Assembly: GCF_008705135.1 (NCBI RefSeq)
Contig: NZ_CP023694.1
Coordinates: 6,367,001 to 6,431,000 of the forward strand
Direction of reading: 5' to 3'
DNA length: 64,000 nucleotides
Origin: Streptomyces coeruleorubidus
Lineage (GTDB): Bacteria; Actinomycetota; Actinomycetes; Streptomycetales; Streptomycetaceae
Under the pieces are notes generated by a model. The model worked only from the letters and a program-made list of their open reading frames with translations. It was not told the DNA's origin and did not search any database. The translations under genes were made by a program, and so were the position numbers. Position 1 is the stretch's first letter. The number at the start of each line of letters is the position of its first letter. This document shows, piece after piece, positions 1-9,385 of the stretch.

Positions 1-771
1 GTTGGAGCCGGGGGTGGAGTAGAAGACGCTCAGCTGGCTCGGGATCGAGTACTCGAACAGCGCGTCGCGGACGCCCCGCAGCGACTCCGAGAACATGAAC
101 AGCGCGATCACCAGCGGGGCGAGCACGGCGCCGATCATGATGGTGATGGCGCCCGCCGAGTGCCGGATGATCGAGCCGATGGCGAGCGAGAGCAGGCCCA
201 GCAGCGCGACGTACGCCGAGATGCCGACCGTGCCCCTCAGCCACTCCCCGCCGGACGGGTCCTTGGTGCCCTGCCCCTCCAGCATCGCCACGTGCAGGAA
301 GGCGACGAGGGACGCGGACACCAGCGTCACCGCGAACGCGACCAGGAAGAACACGATGCCCTTGGCCGCCAGCACCCGGCCCCGGCTCGGACACGCGACC
401 ATCGTGGTGCGGACCATGCCCGTGCCGTACTCCGAGGCCGTGGTCAGCACGCCCAGCGTGATGATGCACATGCTGCCGAGCAGCAGCCCGAAGAAGCCCA
501 GGCCGAGCGGGCTCTCGCCGGACAGGGCCGGGTCGGAGTTCGCCACCACGACGCCGGTCAGCGTGCCGATGCCGATGACGAGCAGGACGAACACGCCGAG
601 CGTCCACATCGTGGAGCGCACCGACCTGATCTTCGTCCACTCGGAGGCGAGGGCATGCCCGAGGTGCGTCCGCACGACCGGGATCGGCGAGGTGTAGCCG
701 GGGTACGAAGAACCGTGCGCCGCCTCCCAGGTGGGTGCGGCCGGCGGCATCTGGGGCTGGGGGCTGCTCAT
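1..771 (-). CDS. ABC transporter permease, partial at window edge
   Basis: Membrane subunit of an ABC exporter. Only the N-terminal 257 codons are present and the frame is still open at base 1. Translation starts MSSPQPQMPP, then a soluble stretch with the motif EWTKIRSVRSTMWTL, which closely matches EWTKIRSVASTVWTL in the permease at 2268-3038, followed by several hydrophobic segments. Start and upstream stop overlap as ATGA at 768-771, so it is translationally coupled to the ATPase gene before it. It belongs to the ABC-2 / NatB-like permease class seen beside many Streptomyces ATPase genes. The substrate cannot be told from sequence. Confidence 0.88.
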   Translation of the reverse strand, partial: MSSPQPQMPPAAPTWEAAHGSSYPGYTSPIPVVRTHLGHALASEWTKIRSVRSTMWTLGVFVLLVIGIGTLTGVVVANSDPALSGESPLGLGFFGLLLGSMCIITLGVLTTASEYGTGMVRTTMVACPSRGRVLAAKGIVFFLVAFAVTLVSASLVAFLHVAMLEGQGTKDPSGGEWLRGTVGISAYVALLGLLSLAIGSIIRHSAGAITIMIGAVLAPLVIALFMFSESLRGVRDALFEYSIPSQLSVFYSTPGSN

Positions 772-2135
772 CGGGGGTCCTCGGGCTTGGTCAGGTCGGA
801 GGTCGGGGCGGGCGCGGCCGCGGCGGGCGCCTGAGGGGCCGGCGCGGCGGGCGCCGCCGGGGGCTGGGATGCCTGGCCCGCAGGCGGCGCGGGCGGCTGC
901 GGCACCTGCGGTGCGCCCTGCGCGGACGTCTGCGGCGGCCCGCCCGCCGGCTGGGCGTACGGGTTGGGCGTTCCCGCGCCGGAGGCGCCGGGGGTGATCG
1001 GAGCGGCTACGGGCGCTCCCGGGGCTCCCGGGGCTCCCGGTGCGCCGTACGGGCCCGCCGGCGCCTGGCCCGGCGCGCCCTGCGGCGGCATCGTGAACGG
1101 CTGCCCGCCCGGCTGGGGCGGCGGCGGGGCGTACCAGCCGGGCTGGCCCTGTCCGGGCACCGGCATCGGGGGCTGTGCCCCGGGCGGCAGCTGCTGCTGG
1201 AGCCCTTCCTTCTGGTCGATGGTCGAGCGGTAGTCGACGGCGCCCTGCGTCATCCGCATGTACGCCTCCTCCAGCGAGGCCTGGTGCGGCGACAGCTCCC
1301 ACAGCCGGACGTCGTGGTCGTGCGCGATGTCGCTGATGCGGGGGAGCGGCAGCCCGGTCACGCGCAGCGCGCCGTCCTGCTCGGGCAGCACGTGCCCGCC
1401 CGACTCGGTGAGCGCGGCCGACAGCTTCTCGCGCTGCTGCGGCTCGGTGTCGGGCGTGCGCACGCGCGCGAAGTCCGCGGAGTTCGCGGAGATGAAGTCC
1501 GTGACGCTCATGTCGGCGAGCAGCTGCCCGCGCCCGATGACGATGAGGTGGTCGGCGGTGAGCGCCATCTCGCTCATCAGGTGGGAGGAGACGAAGACGG
1601 TACGGCCCTCCGCCGCGAGTGCCTTCATCAGGTTGCGCACCCAGAGGATGCCCTCGGGGTCGAGGCCGTTGACCGGCTCGTCGAACAGCAGGACCTGCGG
1701 GTCGCCGAGCAGCGCGGCGGCGATGCCGAGCCGCTGACCCATGCCGAGGGAGAAGCCCTTGGACCGCTTCTTGGCCACGTCCTGGAGGCCGACGACCCCG
1801 AGCACCTCGTCCACCCGTTTGGCCGGGATGCCGGACAGCTGGGCCAGGCTCAGCAGGTGGTTGCGGGCGGCCCGGCCGCCGTGCACGGCCTTGGCGTCCA
1901 GGAGGGCACCGACCTGACGGGGGGCGTTGGGCAGCTTGCGGTACGGGTGACCGCCGATCGTCACATGCCCGGCCGTCGGGTTGTCCAGGCCGAGGATCAT
2001 CCGCATCGTCGTCGACTTGCCCGAGCCGTTCGGTCCGAGGAAGCCGGTGACGGTCCCCGGCCGCACCTGGAAGGAAAGGTTGTACACAGCGGTCTTGTCG
2101 CCGTAGCGCTTGGTCAGGCCGACTGCTTCGATCAT
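768..2135 (-). CDS. ABC transporter ATP-binding protein with Pro/Gly/Gln-rich C-terminal tail
   Basis: ATPase subunit of an ABC exporter, 455 aa. The ABC domain fills about the first 300 residues: Walker A GPNGSGKST, signature region GMGQRLGIA, Walker B VLLFDEP and the switch histidine in VFVSSHLMSEM. After that comes a tail of roughly 150 residues made of Pro, Gly, Ala and Gln, including a collagen-like GAP run that reflects a 9-bp tandem DNA repeat near 1012-1045. The tail is absent from the paralogue at 3041-4000. The ATG at 2135 (MIEAVGL) is preferred over an in-frame TTG at 2153 because it aligns with the paralogue. It overlaps the next gene by ATGA. Confidence 0.92.
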   Translation of the reverse strand: MIEAVGLTKRYGDKTAVYNLSFQVRPGTVTGFLGPNGSGKSTTMRMILGLDNPTAGHVTIGGHPYRKLPNAPRQVGALLDAKAVHGGRAARNHLLSLAQLSGIPAKRVDEVLGVVGLQDVAKKRSKGFSLGMGQRLGIAAALLGDPQVLLFDEPVNGLDPEGILWVRNLMKALAAEGRTVFVSSHLMSEMALTADHLIVIGRGQLLADMSVTDFISANSADFARVRTPDTEPQQREKLSAALTESGGHVLPEQDGALRVTGLPLPRISDIAHDHDVRLWELSPHQASLEEAYMRMTQGAVDYRSTIDQKEGLQQQLPPGAQPPMPVPGQGQPGWYAPPPPQPGGQPFTMPPQGAPGQAPAGPYGAPGAPGAPGAPVAAPITPGASGAGTPNPYAQPAGGPPQTSAQGAPQVPQPPAPPAGQASQPPAAPAAPAPQAPAAAAPAPTSDLTKPEDPR

Positions 2136-2267
2136 GCTCCGCACCCATCGCAAGGTTCAGGACAGCGGGGCACACGCCCCCGTAAGGGTTAGGAGGATAT
2201 CGAGGCGCTGACGGTTCCGCCCAAATGAAAGTAAAGGGTGGAGCGCGACGCGCCCCGGCGGCCTCCC

Positions 2268-3038
2268 CTAGGCGTCGCGCTTCTTCAGCAGCACGTACCC
2301 GCCGACCAGCGCCGCGAGCACCCACAACCCCATGATCCCGAGGCCGCCCCACGGACCGTACGGTGTGTCGTCGCCGATGGGCGTGACCACCTGCATGATC
2401 TTGCTGCCGGCCTGGTCGGGCAGAAACCGGCCGACCTTCTTCGTCGCGTCGACATTGCCCAGGATGTTGGAGATCAGGAAGAAGAACGGCATCAGGATGC
2501 CCAGCGACAGCATCGGCGAACGCAGCATCGCGGCGACGCCCATGGAGAACATCGCGATCAGCGCCATGTAGAGGCCGCCGCCGAACACCGCCCGCAGCAC
2601 CCCCGGGTCGCCGATCTCCGCCCGGTGCTCACCCAGCATCGCCTGCCCCAGGAAGAACGCGGCGAAGGTGGTGACGAGGCCGACCAGGAGGGCGAGCACA
2701 CTGGCGACCGCGATCTTGCTGAACAGGAAGGAGCCGCGCTGCGGCACGGCGGCCAGCGAGGTGCGGATCATGCCGGTGCTGTACTCGTTCGACACCACCA
2801 GCACACCGAACACGATCATCGCGAGCTGCCCGAGGCTCATCCCCGCGAAGCTGATGAACGTCGGATCGAACTCCGCCCGCTGCTGCGCGCCCATGGAGTC
2901 GAACTCGTTCTTGGACAGGGCCGAGATCAGCATGCCGAGGGCGACCGTCACGACCACCACCAGCGACAGGGTCCACACCGTGGACGCCACCGACCGGATC
3001 TTCGTCCACTCCGACCGTACGACCTGCGTCGTCGCCAT
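2268..3038 (-). CDS. ABC transporter permease
   Basis: Membrane subunit of an ABC-2 type exporter, 256 aa with about six hydrophobic segments. It begins MATTQVVRSEWTKIRSVASTVWTL, the same N-terminal signature as the truncated permease at 1-771. The ATG at 3038 follows a purine-rich ribosome site (GAGGGGC) and lies only two bases after the stop of the upstream ATPase gene, so the two are co-translated. The gene ends in a Lys/Arg-rich tail (LLKKRDA), typical of a cytoplasmic C-terminus. Cargo is unknown; export of a peptide, lipid or drug are all possible. Confidence 0.9.
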   Translation of the reverse strand: MATTQVVRSEWTKIRSVASTVWTLSLVVVVTVALGMLISALSKNEFDSMGAQQRAEFDPTFISFAGMSLGQLAMIVFGVLVVSNEYSTGMIRTSLAAVPQRGSFLFSKIAVASVLALLVGLVTTFAAFFLGQAMLGEHRAEIGDPGVLRAVFGGGLYMALIAMFSMGVAAMLRSPMLSLGILMPFFFLISNILGNVDATKKVGRFLPDQAGSKIMQVVTPIGDDTPYGPWGGLGIMGLWVLAALVGGYVLLKKRDA

Positions 3039-3040
3039 GC

Positions 3041-4000
3041 TCAGCCCCTCTTCCAGCCGTCGCCCCATTGCTGCCCCGGTGGCTCGGGGCTCGGCTCGCT
3101 GTGTGCGTGGTACTCCACCGATCCCGCGGTCAGCTGCATGAACGCCTCCTCCAGCGACGCCTGTTGCGGGCTCAGCTCGTGCAGCGTGATCCCGTGCTGC
3201 GCCGCCAGCTCGCCGACGTGCTCGGCCTTGCCGCCGTCCACCTCCAGCACCCCTTCACCGCTCTCGACGGCCACGATCCCCGCCTGGTGCAGCACGTCGA
3301 GGAGCCGCTCCCGCTGCGGGCTGCGGACCCGGACGTACGAGCGTGAGTTGCGCGCGATGAAGTCGGCCATGGAGGTGTCCGCGAGCAGCCGCCCCTGCCC
3401 GATGACGACGAGGTGGTCGGCCGTCAGCGCCATCTCGCTCATCAGGTGGGAGGAGACGAACACGGTGCGGCCCTGTGCCGCCAGGGACTTCATCAGGGTG
3501 CGGATCCAGTGGATGCCCTCGGGGTCGAGGCCGTTGACCGGCTCGTCGAACATCAGGATCCGGGGATCGCCGAGCAGCGCGGCCGCGATGCCGAGCCGCT
3601 GCCCCATGCCCATCGAGAAGCCCTTGGTCTTCTTCTTCGCGACCGCCGTCAGCCCGACCGTGTCCAGCACCTCACGCACCCGGCCGCGCGGAATGCCGTT
3701 GCTCTGCGCGAGGCACAGCAGATGGTTGTAGGCGGTGCGCCCGCCGTGCCAGGCCTTGGCCTCCAGCAGGGCGCCGATGTACGTCAGCGGATCCTTGAGC
3801 TGCTGGTAGTGCTTGCCGTCGATGCGGACGTCGCCCGCGGTCGGGTGGTCGAGACCCAGGATCATCCGCATGGTCGTGGACTTGCCCGCGCCGTTCGGCC
3901 CGAGGAAGCCGGTGACGATGCCCGGTCTGACGGTGAAGGACAGGTTGTTGACCGCCACCTTCTCGCCGTACCGCTTGGTCAGCCCCTCCAGCTCAATCAT
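3041..4000 (-). CDS. ABC transporter ATP-binding protein
   Basis: ATPase of an ABC exporter, 319 aa. Walker A is GPNGAGKST, the signature region GMGQRLGIA, Walker B ILMFDEP, and the H-loop lies in SSHLMSEM. Over the first 300 residues it is very similar to the ATPase at 768-2135, so the four transporter genes look like a duplicated ATPase-permease pair. The ATG at 4000 (MIELEGL) is chosen over an upstream in-frame TTG at 4024 because family members start with this motif and the TTG falls inside the filP terminator hairpin. It is the first gene of the four-gene transcript. Confidence 0.92.
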   Translation of the reverse strand: MIELEGLTKRYGEKVAVNNLSFTVRPGIVTGFLGPNGAGKSTTMRMILGLDHPTAGDVRIDGKHYQQLKDPLTYIGALLEAKAWHGGRTAYNHLLCLAQSNGIPRGRVREVLDTVGLTAVAKKKTKGFSMGMGQRLGIAAALLGDPRILMFDEPVNGLDPEGIHWIRTLMKSLAAQGRTVFVSSHLMSEMALTADHLVVIGQGRLLADTSMADFIARNSRSYVRVRSPQRERLLDVLHQAGIVAVESGEGVLEVDGGKAEHVGELAAQHGITLHELSPQQASLEEAFMQLTAGSVEYHAHSEPSPEPPGQQWGDGWKRG

Positions 4001-4022
4001 GCCCGCCACGCTAGAACGGGAC

Positions 4023-4056
4023 AAAGCCCTCTGCCACCCGAGCGGCAGAGGGCTTT
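4023..4056 (-). terminator. filP terminator hairpin
   Basis: A perfect 13-bp inverted repeat (arms 4023-4035 and 4044-4056, AAAGCCCTCTGCC and its complement) with an 8-base loop lies just downstream of the filP stop. It separates filP from the ABC genes on the same strand. There is no long T run, which is common for Streptomyces terminators. Confidence 0.75.
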
Positions 4057-4086
4057 GCGGAGATTCAGACTCCGTATGCCGGGTCG

Positions 4087-5022
4087 TTACCGGGACTGCT
4101 GGGCCGGGACCCCGCGGGAGATCGGCTCGTCCTCGGCCGGCGTGCCGGCGGCGGCCACCGCGGCGCCCGTGAGCGTGGCGAGCATCTCGCGGACGTTCGT
4201 CAGCTGGGCGTTGATGCTGTCGCGGCGGTTGGTGAGGGCCGCGAGCTCGCGCTCGGATTCCGAACGGATGCGGTCGGCCTTGGCGTTGGCGTCCGCCACG
4301 ATGTCCTCGGCCTGACGCTGGGCCGTCTCCACCGTCTGGCGGGCGCGGCGCTCGGCGTCCGTGCGCAGCTTCTCCGCCTCCAGGCGGAGCTGCTCGGCGC
4401 GGTGCTCGATCTCGGCCAGACGCTTCTCGGCCTTGGCCTGACGGGACGCCAGGTCGCGCTCGGACTGCTCGCGGCGCTTGGCGAGGTTCGTCTCGAAGTC
4501 GGCGGCGGCCTGCGCGGCCTTGGCGCGGGTCTCCTCGAAGAGGGCGTCCGCCTCCTCGCGCTTGGACTGCGCGTCCTTCTGCGCCTCGGAGCGCAGCTGG
4601 GCGGCGTCACTCTTGGCCTTCTCGACGATCCGCAGGCCCTCGTCCTCGGCCTTCGCCTTGCGCTCCGCCGAGTACGACTCGGCGTCGTTGCGCACCTGCT
4701 GGGCGGCCGACTCGGCGAGTTCGCGGTGCTGCTCGGCCGCGCGCCGGGCCTCCTCGCGCAGGTCCTTCGCCTCTTCCTCGGCGAGGCGGAGGATCTTCTC
4801 GACACGCGCGCCGAGACCCGCGTACGACGGCTCGGCGTCGCTGATCTGGGCCTGGGCGTTCTGCGTCTCGAGGTGGAGCTCCTCGATGCGCTTTTCCAGA
4901 GCGGTGATGCGGGCGAGAGCGCTGTCACGGTCGGAGACGAGCTTGGAGATACGTTCGTCCACCTGAGCGCGGTCGTATCCACGCCGCACAAGCTCGAAGC
5001 CGTAGGGGGAAGTGTCGCTCAT
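4087..5022 (-). CDS. filP: FilP, coiled-coil cytoskeletal protein
   Basis: Intermediate-filament-like protein that supports polar growth and hyphal rigidity in Streptomyces, working with DivIVA and Scy. The 311-aa product starts MSDTSPYGFELVRRGYDRAQVD, a short DivIVA-like head. The rest is almost uninterrupted Ala/Glu/Arg/Lys-rich coiled coil, ending in a short non-helical tail (PAEDEPISRGVPAQQSR). Length and the position directly downstream of scy match S. coelicolor SCO5396 (recalled). The start is the only ATG preceding the conserved head. A hairpin terminator follows at 4023-4056. Confidence 0.95.
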   Translation of the reverse strand: MSDTSPYGFELVRRGYDRAQVDERISKLVSDRDSALARITALEKRIEELHLETQNAQAQISDAEPSYAGLGARVEKILRLAEEEAKDLREEARRAAEQHRELAESAAQQVRNDAESYSAERKAKAEDEGLRIVEKAKSDAAQLRSEAQKDAQSKREEADALFEETRAKAAQAAADFETNLAKRREQSERDLASRQAKAEKRLAEIEHRAEQLRLEAEKLRTDAERRARQTVETAQRQAEDIVADANAKADRIRSESERELAALTNRRDSINAQLTNVREMLATLTGAAVAAAGTPAEDEPISRGVPAQQSR

Positions 5023-5205
5023 GGGGTTCCTGTCGAATGAGACCGGTGAGGTGATAGGTGGAATCCTAGGGGCCGAAACGGTGTGTCATCGAGCGGATGC
5101 GCGTTTGGTCTGCAAAATGAGACCCCTTTTGAGTGGCTAACCGCAGGACTGCTTGCCAAAGACTTGGCCAAAGGCTCCAGCACACACCGGTTTCGCCCCG
5201 GTTCG

Positions 5206-8200
5206 CTAGCTATCCGAAGACTTGCCACCCGAACGGGGTGCACCGACTGTTGCGCCTGCCTTGACTCCGTTGTCCTTGGCCGGGGACGGGGCCTCGAAGG
5301 ATTCCAACGCCTCCAGGACGTCCTGGACACGGGAGATCTCGGCGTTGATGTCCTCGCGGCGGCGGACCAGGACCTCCAGCTCGCGCTTGCCCTCCTCGAC
5401 CGTGCGCTTGGCCTCGCGGATCGCCTCGGCCTTGAGCTCCTCGGCCTCCCGGACCAGCGTGGACTTCTTCTGCTCGGCCTCCTTGAGCAGCCCCTCCGCC
5501 TTCTTCACCGCGGCGATACGCACCTTGCCCGCCTCGGAGTTGGCCTCCGAGACGATCTCCTTGGCCTGCGACTGCGCCTTCGCGAGCTGCTCCTCCGCGG
5601 CCTTGACGAGCGCGTCGCAACGGTCGCCCGCCGACTTCATCGCCTCCGCCGACTCCCGGCGGGCCCGCTCGTGCAGCTCCTCGATCTCCGCCGTGATGCG
5701 GTCGCGCAGCTCCTCGGCCCGCTCCCTGATCTGCGTGGCGTCCCGGCGCGCGCCGACCAGCAGCTCGTCCGCGTCCGTACGGGCCTTCTCCACCAGCGAG
5801 TTGCCCTCGACCGTCGCCTCGGACACGAGCCGGTCGGCCTCCGTGCGGGCCGCGCCGACCATCGTGTCGGCCTGCGACTCGGCCTCCGCGGTGGTCTTGT
5901 GCGCCTGCTGCTGCGCCTCGGTGAGCAGCTTGTCGGCCTCCGCCGTGGTCTCCGTGATGAGCTTGTCGACCTGCTCGGCCGCCTCGGAACGCCGCTTGTT
6001 GGCGTCCTTGCGGGCCTCGTCCAGCGTGCGGTCCGCCTCCTCGCGCGCGGAGTTGACGAGCCGCTCCGCCTCCGCCTCGGCGTCCGCCTTGACGCGCTGG
6101 GCCTCGCTGCGGACCCGCTCGGCGTGCTGCTGCGCCGAGCCGACCGTCTCGGCGGCCTCGGCCCGCAGCCGCTCCGCCTCGGCGGTGGCCTCCCCGACGA
6201 GCTGGTCGGCCTTGGCGACCGACTCGGCCCGCACCCGCTCGGCCTCCGTGGCCGCCTCGGAACGGAGGCGCTCGGCCTCGGAGACGGCTTCCGTACGGAC
6301 CCGCTCGGCCTCGGCGACCGTCTCCATGCGCAGCCGGTCGGTCTCCTGGACCGTCTCGGTCGTGAGCCGCTCCGCCTCGTTGCGCGCCTCGGTGATGAGG
6401 GTGTCCGCCTGCGTCGCCGCGTCCGAGCGGATGCGGTTGGCGTCCTCGCGGGCGTCCGCCCGGGTACGCGAGGCGCTCTGCTCGGCCTCCGCGATGGCGT
6501 CCGACGCTTCCGTGCGCACCCGCTGGGCGTGCTCGGCGACGTCCGCGCGGATCCGCTCCGCCTCCGCGATCGCCTCGGACATCGTCCGTTCGGCGAGCGC
6601 CTTGGCGGCCTCGGACTCCTCGTGCGCCTCGCGCCGCAGCCGGCCGGCGTCCTCGCTCGCCCGCTCCCGCTCGGCGTAGGCGTCGGAACGGACCCGGTCC
6701 GCCTCCTCCTGCGCCTCCCGCCGCGTACGGTCCGCCACGTGCTCGGCGGCGCTGCGCAGCCCGGCGATCTCGTCCTGCGCCTGCTCGTGCAGCCCCGCGA
6801 CGGATTCCCGGACCTGCTGCGCGTGCTGCTCGGCCGCCGACACCATCTCCGTGGCGCGCCGGTCGGCCTCCTCGACCAGCCGTACGGCCTCGGTCTGCGC
6901 CTCCTCCACGCGCTTGCGCGCGGAAGCCAGCAGTTCCTCGCTCTGCTCGCGGGCCCGCTCGCGCTCCTGGTCGGCCTCCTGCCGGGCGGAGCCGAGGACT
7001 TCCTCGGCCTCGCGGCGGCGACGGTTGGCCTCCTCCTGGGCGGCGGCCAGCGTCTCGGACGCCTCCACGGCCAGCCGCTCGGCGGCGGCCTGCGCCTCCG
7101 CGCGCACCCGGTCGGCGCTCTCCTGCGCCTCCGACTTCAGCCGCTCGGCCTCGCTCGCGGCCTCCGAGCGCAGACGTACGGCGACGGCCTCGCCCTCGGC
7201 ACGCGCGGCCGACGCGTCGGACGCGGCCTCGTCGCGCAGCCGTTCGGCCTCGGCCTCGGCCTGCTGCTGGAGCGTACGGATCCGCTCGGCGGCCTCGGCG
7301 CGCAGCCGCTCGTTCTCCTCGGCGGCCTCGCGGCGGATCCGCGCGGCCTCCTCCCGGGCGTCGGACAGCGCCTGCTCGGCGGCGGTGAGCCGCTCCTCCG
7401 CCTCCGTCTGGAGCCGCGTCAGCTCCTGGGCGGCCTCGGCGCGGCGGGCCTCTATGGCCCGCTCGGTCTCCTCGTGCAGCTCCCGCACCGCACGCTCGGC
7501 GTCCGCCTTGAGGGCCTCGGCCTGCTCGACGACCTCCTCGCGGTGCCGCTCGGCCTCCTGCCGGGTGCGCTGAAGGGTCTCCTCGGCCTGCCGGCGCAGG
7601 GTCGTCGCCCGCTCGATGGCCTCCGTACGGACCTTCTCGCTGTCCGTCTGGGCCGTCGTACGCAGCTCGTCCGCGTCCGCCTTCGCCTTGGCGAGCAGCT
7701 CCTCGGCGGACCTCGCCGCCTCCTCGATCTGCGCCACGGCCTCCCTGCGGGCCTCGGCGCGGATCTTCTCGCCCTCCTCGACCGCGTCGGCCCGGAGCTG
7801 CTCGGCCTCGCCGCGCAGCCGGCGGGCCTCCTCCTGGAGCTCGACCGTCTTGGCGCGGTACTCCTTGGTGTCGTCCTTCGCCGCGCCCTTGAGCTCCTCG
7901 GCGATGTCATGCGCCTCGGCGCGCAGCCGGTCCGCCTCGGCCTCGGCCTCCCTGCGGATCCGCTCGGCCTCCTCGGCCGCGGCCTTGGTGGTCTTCTTGG
8001 CGTCCTCCGACGCCTTGTTGAGCACGTCCTCGGCGGTCTTGGCCGCCTTGGAGAGCTGGGTCGCCGTCTCCTCGGCCGTGAGCGTGCGGGCCTTCTCGGA
8101 GGCCTCCGCGACGATCTTCTCCGCCTCGGCGCGGGCGTCCGCGACGAGCTGCTCGGCCTCGGACTTGGTGTTCTCGGCCTCCTTGGTGGCCTCCTCGACC

Positions 8201-9153
8201 AGCCGGGCGACCTGCTCCTTGGCGGTGCGCGTACGCGTCTCGTTCGCGGACTCCGCGCTCGCCAGGGCCTTGGCGGCGGCCTCCTTGGCCTCGGCGACCA
8301 GCTTCTCCGACTCGGACTGCGCCTTGCGCAGCGCCTCCTCGGCCTCGGCCATCCGCTGCTCGGCGGCCTTGCTCAGCTCCAGGGCCTCGCGGCGCGCCGA
8401 CTCCGACTCCGTGGCCGTGGACGTCCGCAGCTGCTCGGCGTGGTCGGTGGCCTCCTGGGCCTGCGTCGAGGCGGCGTTGAGCAGCCGCTCGGCGTCCGTG
8501 CGGGCCCGCCGCAGGATCTGCTCGGCCTCGGAACGGGCCTCCTCGGCGGCGCTGGTGAGCCGCTGCCGGGCCTCGGTCGTCAGCCGCTCGGCCTCCGCGC
8601 GGGCGGTGGCCAGGGCCTGCTCTGCCTCGGCGCGGGACTCGTCCAGCAGCCGGCGGGCCTGCTGCTCGGTGCGGGCCCGCAGCTGCTCCGCCCACGCCAC
8701 GTTGTCGTTGACGTGCGACTCGACCGTCTGGCGGCGCTCGGCCAGCTCCTGGTCCAGCTGCTGGCGCCGGGTCACCGCCTCCTGGTGCAGCTCCGCCTGG
8801 AGCCGGGCCGCCTGCTCGGCGTGCTCCTGGAGGATCCGCTGGGTCTGCGCCCGGGCCTCGCTCAGCTCCCGGTCGGCGTCCGCACGGATCTGGTCGGCCT
8901 GCATCTGCGCGTTGCGCAGCAACTGCTCGGCCTGCCAGCCGATGTCGCCGCCGTCGAAGGAGGGCCGGGACATGATGGTGCGCCGCGCCTCGTGCAGCTT
9001 GGCGCGCAGCACCTCGACCTGGTAGCCGAGGTCCTCGGCGTGCTGGATCGCCTTTTCCCGCTCGGTCTTCAGCCGCTTCATCTCGGCTTCGAACCGAGAG
9101 AGGTGGTCGACGTCAGCCGCCGGCTCTCGCTCCTGGCTCTCGTAGCCCCGCAC
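5206..9153 (-). CDS. scy: Scy, polar-growth coiled-coil scaffold
   Basis: Very long coiled-coil protein (about 1,315 aa) that organises tip growth together with DivIVA and FilP in Streptomyces. After the head VRGYESQEREPAADVDHLSRF the product is nearly all Ala/Glu/Arg/Lys, with recurring blocks such as EAERLR and ADRLRAEA spaced in a hendecad-like rhythm. The short non-helical C-terminus ends in SGGKSSDS. I start it at GTG 9153, which gives the head I recall for this family; an in-frame TTG at 9183 with a GGAGAG site would add ten residues. It corresponds to SCO5397 by size and neighbours (recalled). The coiled-coil bias makes long false frames on the other strand. Confidence 0.95.
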   Translation of the reverse strand: MRGYESQEREPAADVDHLSRFEAEMKRLKTEREKAIQHAEDLGYQVEVLRAKLHEARRTIMSRPSFDGGDIGWQAEQLLRNAQMQADQIRADADRELSEARAQTQRILQEHAEQAARLQAELHQEAVTRRQQLDQELAERRQTVESHVNDNVAWAEQLRARTEQQARRLLDESRAEAEQALATARAEAERLTTEARQRLTSAAEEARSEAEQILRRARTDAERLLNAASTQAQEATDHAEQLRTSTATESESARREALELSKAAEQRMAEAEEALRKAQSESEKLVAEAKEAAAKALASAESANETRTRTAKEQVARLVEEATKEAENTKSEAEQLVADARAEAEKIVAEASEKARTLTAEETATQLSKAAKTAEDVLNKASEDAKKTTKAAAEEAERIRREAEAEADRLRAEAHDIAEELKGAAKDDTKEYRAKTVELQEEARRLRGEAEQLRADAVEEGEKIRAEARREAVAQIEEAARSAEELLAKAKADADELRTTAQTDSEKVRTEAIERATTLRRQAEETLQRTRQEAERHREEVVEQAEALKADAERAVRELHEETERAIEARRAEAAQELTRLQTEAEERLTAAEQALSDAREEAARIRREAAEENERLRAEAAERIRTLQQQAEAEAERLRDEAASDASAARAEGEAVAVRLRSEAASEAERLKSEAQESADRVRAEAQAAAERLAVEASETLAAAQEEANRRRREAEEVLGSARQEADQERERAREQSEELLASARKRVEEAQTEAVRLVEEADRRATEMVSAAEQHAQQVRESVAGLHEQAQDEIAGLRSAAEHVADRTRREAQEEADRVRSDAYAERERASEDAGRLRREAHEESEAAKALAERTMSEAIAEAERIRADVAEHAQRVRTEASDAIAEAEQSASRTRADAREDANRIRSDAATQADTLITEARNEAERLTTETVQETDRLRMETVAEAERVRTEAVSEAERLRSEAATEAERVRAESVAKADQLVGEATAEAERLRAEAAETVGSAQQHAERVRSEAQRVKADAEAEAERLVNSAREEADRTLDEARKDANKRRSEAAEQVDKLITETTAEADKLLTEAQQQAHKTTAEAESQADTMVGAARTEADRLVSEATVEGNSLVEKARTDADELLVGARRDATQIRERAEELRDRITAEIEELHERARRESAEAMKSAGDRCDALVKAAEEQLAKAQSQAKEIVSEANSEAGKVRIAAVKKAEGLLKEAEQKKSTLVREAEELKAEAIREAKRTVEEGKRELEVLVRRREDINAEISRVQDVLEALESFEAPSPAKDNGVKAGATVGAPRSGGKSSDS

Positions 9154-9385
9154 TGCGCGGTCCCATCCGTCCCCTGGTCGCAACTCTCTCCAAACGAGCT
9201 CCGTCCATCCGCCGAACGGGGCCCCCGGGGAATGGTGTCAGATCATCGGCGGAGCAGAGGCTGCTGCCCCGACGCTCGTCCCCCGAAACCCGGACCCCGG
9301 TGGTCCTGCCGTCGCACGGCGGGACCGCGGTCACCCTGGCTGAGCGGCGACCGCCCCCAACCCTACCGGCCCCTATGTACGAGGG

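Noticed and set aside
1012..1045. 9-bp tandem repeat as a regulatory element
   Set aside because: It is inside the coding tail of the ABC ATPase and translates to a Gly-Ala-Pro run, so it is a coding repeat.
5206..9153. Possible CRISPR or tandem DNA repeats within scy
   Set aside because: The periodicity comes from heptad/hendecad coding for Ala/Glu/Arg, with no identical direct repeats separated by unique spacers.
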